From Acidobacteriaceae bacterium (GTDB lineage: Bacteria; Acidobacteriota; Terriglobia; Terriglobales; Acidobacteriaceae): DNA of 8,237 bases. The DNA is taken from NCBI GenBank assembly GCA_030040175.1, contig JASHUF010000240.1, forward strand, positions 1 to 8,237. Direction: 5' to 3'. Both the position numbers and the translations under genes were made by a program. This document shows positions 7,074 through 8,237 of this stretch, in pieces. The first letter of the stretch is position 1. Each line of letters begins with the position of its first letter. The notes under the pieces were generated by a model. The model saw nothing but the letters and a program-made list of their open reading frames with translations, was not told where the DNA came from and did not search any database.

Positions 7074-7772
7074 ATGTCTAACCCTACGATGATACAGTCG
7101 AAGCCGATGAGGCCCTGGCGAACATTTCCGGGATTTCTGCTGGCCCTGGCGATCCCGGTTCTGGCCAGCGGCCCGCCGGCGAGCGATCACGATCAGCCGG
7201 TGGTGCAGCCGGCGACAACCTACGCGGCTGTCGAGGTTCACGAGAAGGAGCAGGTGGCGATCGCCGCCGAGCCTTACGATACCAAAGAAAAGGAGTCAAT
7301 TTTCCGCGTGGATTATTTAAGCCACGGCGTGATGCCCATCCGGCTCATTGTTACCAACGAAGGAAACCGGCCGATTTCGTTGCGCGATGCACGCATTCTG
7401 TTCGAGACCGCGGCCGGCGACCGCATTCAGGCGGCGGAGCCGGAGGATGTGGAGCGTTTAATGACGCGCAAGGATCGCGAGGGCACGCGTATTCCCATGC
7501 CGGGACCGATTCCCGCCATCCATACCCATCCCAAGGCCAGCGACCAGGAGATCGAGCAGGACTTCGACACCTTCGAGTACCAGGCGCTGGTGGTGGAACC
7601 GCACACCACGCGGGCGGGATTTCTGTTTTACGATGTCTCCGAGCTCGAACATCCGCTGCGGGGCGCCAAGCTCTACGTGAAGGAGCTGCGCGACGCGGAC
7701 GGCAATGAGTTGTTCTATTTCGAGATTCCCTTCGACAAATATCTCAAGTCGAAATCGAACCAGATGAATTGA
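7074..7772 (+). CDS. Exported protein of unknown function
   Basis: I do not recognise this 232-aa protein. A basic N-terminus (SKPMRPWR) followed by FPGFLLALAIPVLA looks like a signal peptide with cleavage near LAS-G (about residues 31-33), so the mature part is probably periplasmic or secreted; there is no lipobox cysteine. The mature chain has no cysteines and no further membrane segment. PIRLIVTNEGNRPISLRDARILFET looks like strands of an Ig-like beta-sandwich, and the tail (AGFLFYDVSE, KLYVKELRD, LFYFEIPFDKYL) is also strand-rich. A Pro/His linker (PMPGPIPAIHTHP) lies between them at about 142-154. The start is uncertain: ATGs at 7074, 7089 and 7107 are all in frame and none has a strong ribosome-binding site; all keep the signal peptide. 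It is divergent from waaA with 24 bp between the starts and converges on queD. Confidence 0.8.
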   Translation: MSNPTMIQSKPMRPWRTFPGFLLALAIPVLASGPPASDHDQPVVQPATTYAAVEVHEKEQVAIAAEPYDTKEKESIFRVDYLSHGVMPIRLIVTNEGNRPISLRDARILFETAAGDRIQAAEPEDVERLMTRKDREGTRIPMPGPIPAIHTHPKASDQEIEQDFDTFEYQALVVEPHTTRAGFLFYDVSELEHPLRGAKLYVKELRDADGNELFYFEIPFDKYLKSKSNQMN

Positions 7773-7787
7773 AGGCGGGACGCGCGG

Positions 7788-8165
7788 CTACTCGTAGTAT
7801 GTGGCCGTGGTGGTGTCGGTCTCCCAGATGGTGCAGTCCTTCACGCGGACGCGGCCCTGGGTCACGCCCCGGAGCTGGCGGTTGGTCTCATCGAAGAAGA
7901 ACTTCGCGATGTTTTCGGCCGAGGGATTGACGGTGTTGAAGGGCTCGAGGTCATTCAGCATCTGGTGATCGATGCGCTCGATGACCGGGCGCAGGACCTG
8001 CTTGAGCAGCTTGAAGTCGAGCAGGAGACCGGCCTCGTCGAGCTCGGAGCCGGCGAGCGTGACGCGCACCTTGTAATTGTGGCCGTGCGGGTTCTCGCAC
8101 TTGCCGCGATAGTTGCGGAGATAGTGGCCGGAAGAAAACTCGGCCTCCACAGTGACCTCGTACAT
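7788..8165 (-). CDS. queD: 6-carboxy-5,6,7,8-tetrahydropterin synthase
   Basis: QueD converts 7,8-dihydroneopterin triphosphate to 6-carboxytetrahydropterin, the second step to the 7-deazaguanine of queuosine, in the cytoplasm. The protein has 125 aa, close to E. coli QueD (121). The zinc ligands His14, His27 and His29 and the catalytic Cys23 form the CxxxHGH motif (CENPHGH, 23-29) typical of the QueD type rather than the folate-linked PTPS-III type, which has Glu in place of Cys. Asp66-His67, NPSAEN (80-85) and Glu115 in IWET complete the active site. The ATG at 8165 is supported by an in-frame stop at 8184-8186; a ribosome-binding site is not obvious (AAGGA lies 14 bases away). Other queuosine genes are not visible in the window. 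It converges on the exported-protein gene with a 15-bp gap. Confidence 0.96.
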   Translation of the reverse strand: MYEVTVEAEFSSGHYLRNYRGKCENPHGHNYKVRVTLAGSELDEAGLLLDFKLLKQVLRPVIERIDHQMLNDLEPFNTVNPSAENIAKFFFDETNRQLRGVTQGRVRVKDCTIWETDTTTATYYE

Positions 8166-8175
8166 GGGCGTCTGC

Positions 8176-8237
8176 TCAATCCTTCAGGGGAGCGGATTCC
8201 TTCTTCCATACGGCTCCCAGCTTCGATTTTACGGCTT
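8176..8237 (-). CDS. Possible C-terminal end of a gene upstream of queD, cut by window edge
   Basis: One minus-strand frame entering from the right edge reads AVKSKLGAVWKKESAPLKD and then stops with TGA at 8176-8178, ten bases before the queD start. The mixed, Lys-rich composition is like an ordinary protein tail and the tight spacing would fit an operon with queD. Only 19 codons are visible, another frame is open in the same stretch, and I cannot name a family. Confidence 0.35.
   Translation of the reverse strand, partial: AVKSKLGAVWKKESAPLKD

Overview
The window looks like chromosomal DNA of a high-GC, diderm, LPS-making bacterium. The gene set (KDO transferase WaaA with lipid A kinase LpxK, an OPT-family transporter, an HGSNAT-like membrane acyltransferase, QueD) and the protein style suggest an acidobacterium, probably order Terriglobales. 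The hairpin repeats ending in TGGGGCA(C/A)CC point the same way. This assignment comes from recollection of family and repeat patterns, not from a search.

Layout. Positions 2-382 (+) hold the 3' part of a small polytopic membrane protein cut by the left edge. A small HTH protein of the HigA/HTH_37 antitoxin type follows at 403-741 (+), with no toxin gene visible. A perfect 10-bp-stem hairpin at 768-793 separates it from the convergent OPT transporter gene (808-3036, -). A 226-bp divergent spacer (3037-3262) carries a second, imperfect hairpin repeat and leads to an HGSNAT/NagX-like acyltransferase (3263-4537, +). This converges on lpxK (4558-5745, -), which follows waaA (5742-7049, -) with a 4-nt GTGA overlap. 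Only 24 bp separate the waaA start from a divergent gene for an exported protein of unknown function (7074-7772, +). That gene converges, 15 bp apart, on queD (7788-8165, -). The right edge may hold the last 19 codons of another minus-strand gene just upstream of queD.

How the genes fit together. waaA and lpxK form an evident lipid A/KDO unit: LpxK adds the 4'-phosphate to the tetra-acyl disaccharide, and WaaA then transfers KDO to the product. The OPT transporter and the acyltransferase are divergent neighbours and could share regulation, but no common substrate can be read from sequence. QueD belongs to queuosine (7-deazaguanine) biosynthesis and is unrelated to its neighbours.

This is mainly an ordinary housekeeping region. 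No RNA genes, insertion sequences, CRISPR arrays or phage genes were seen. The points worth a second look are the paired hairpin repeats, a long Ser/Ala/Pro/Glu-rich insert inside LpxK, a soluble insert in the OPT transporter, the solitary antitoxin-like protein, and the compact waaA/exported-protein divergent promoter region.
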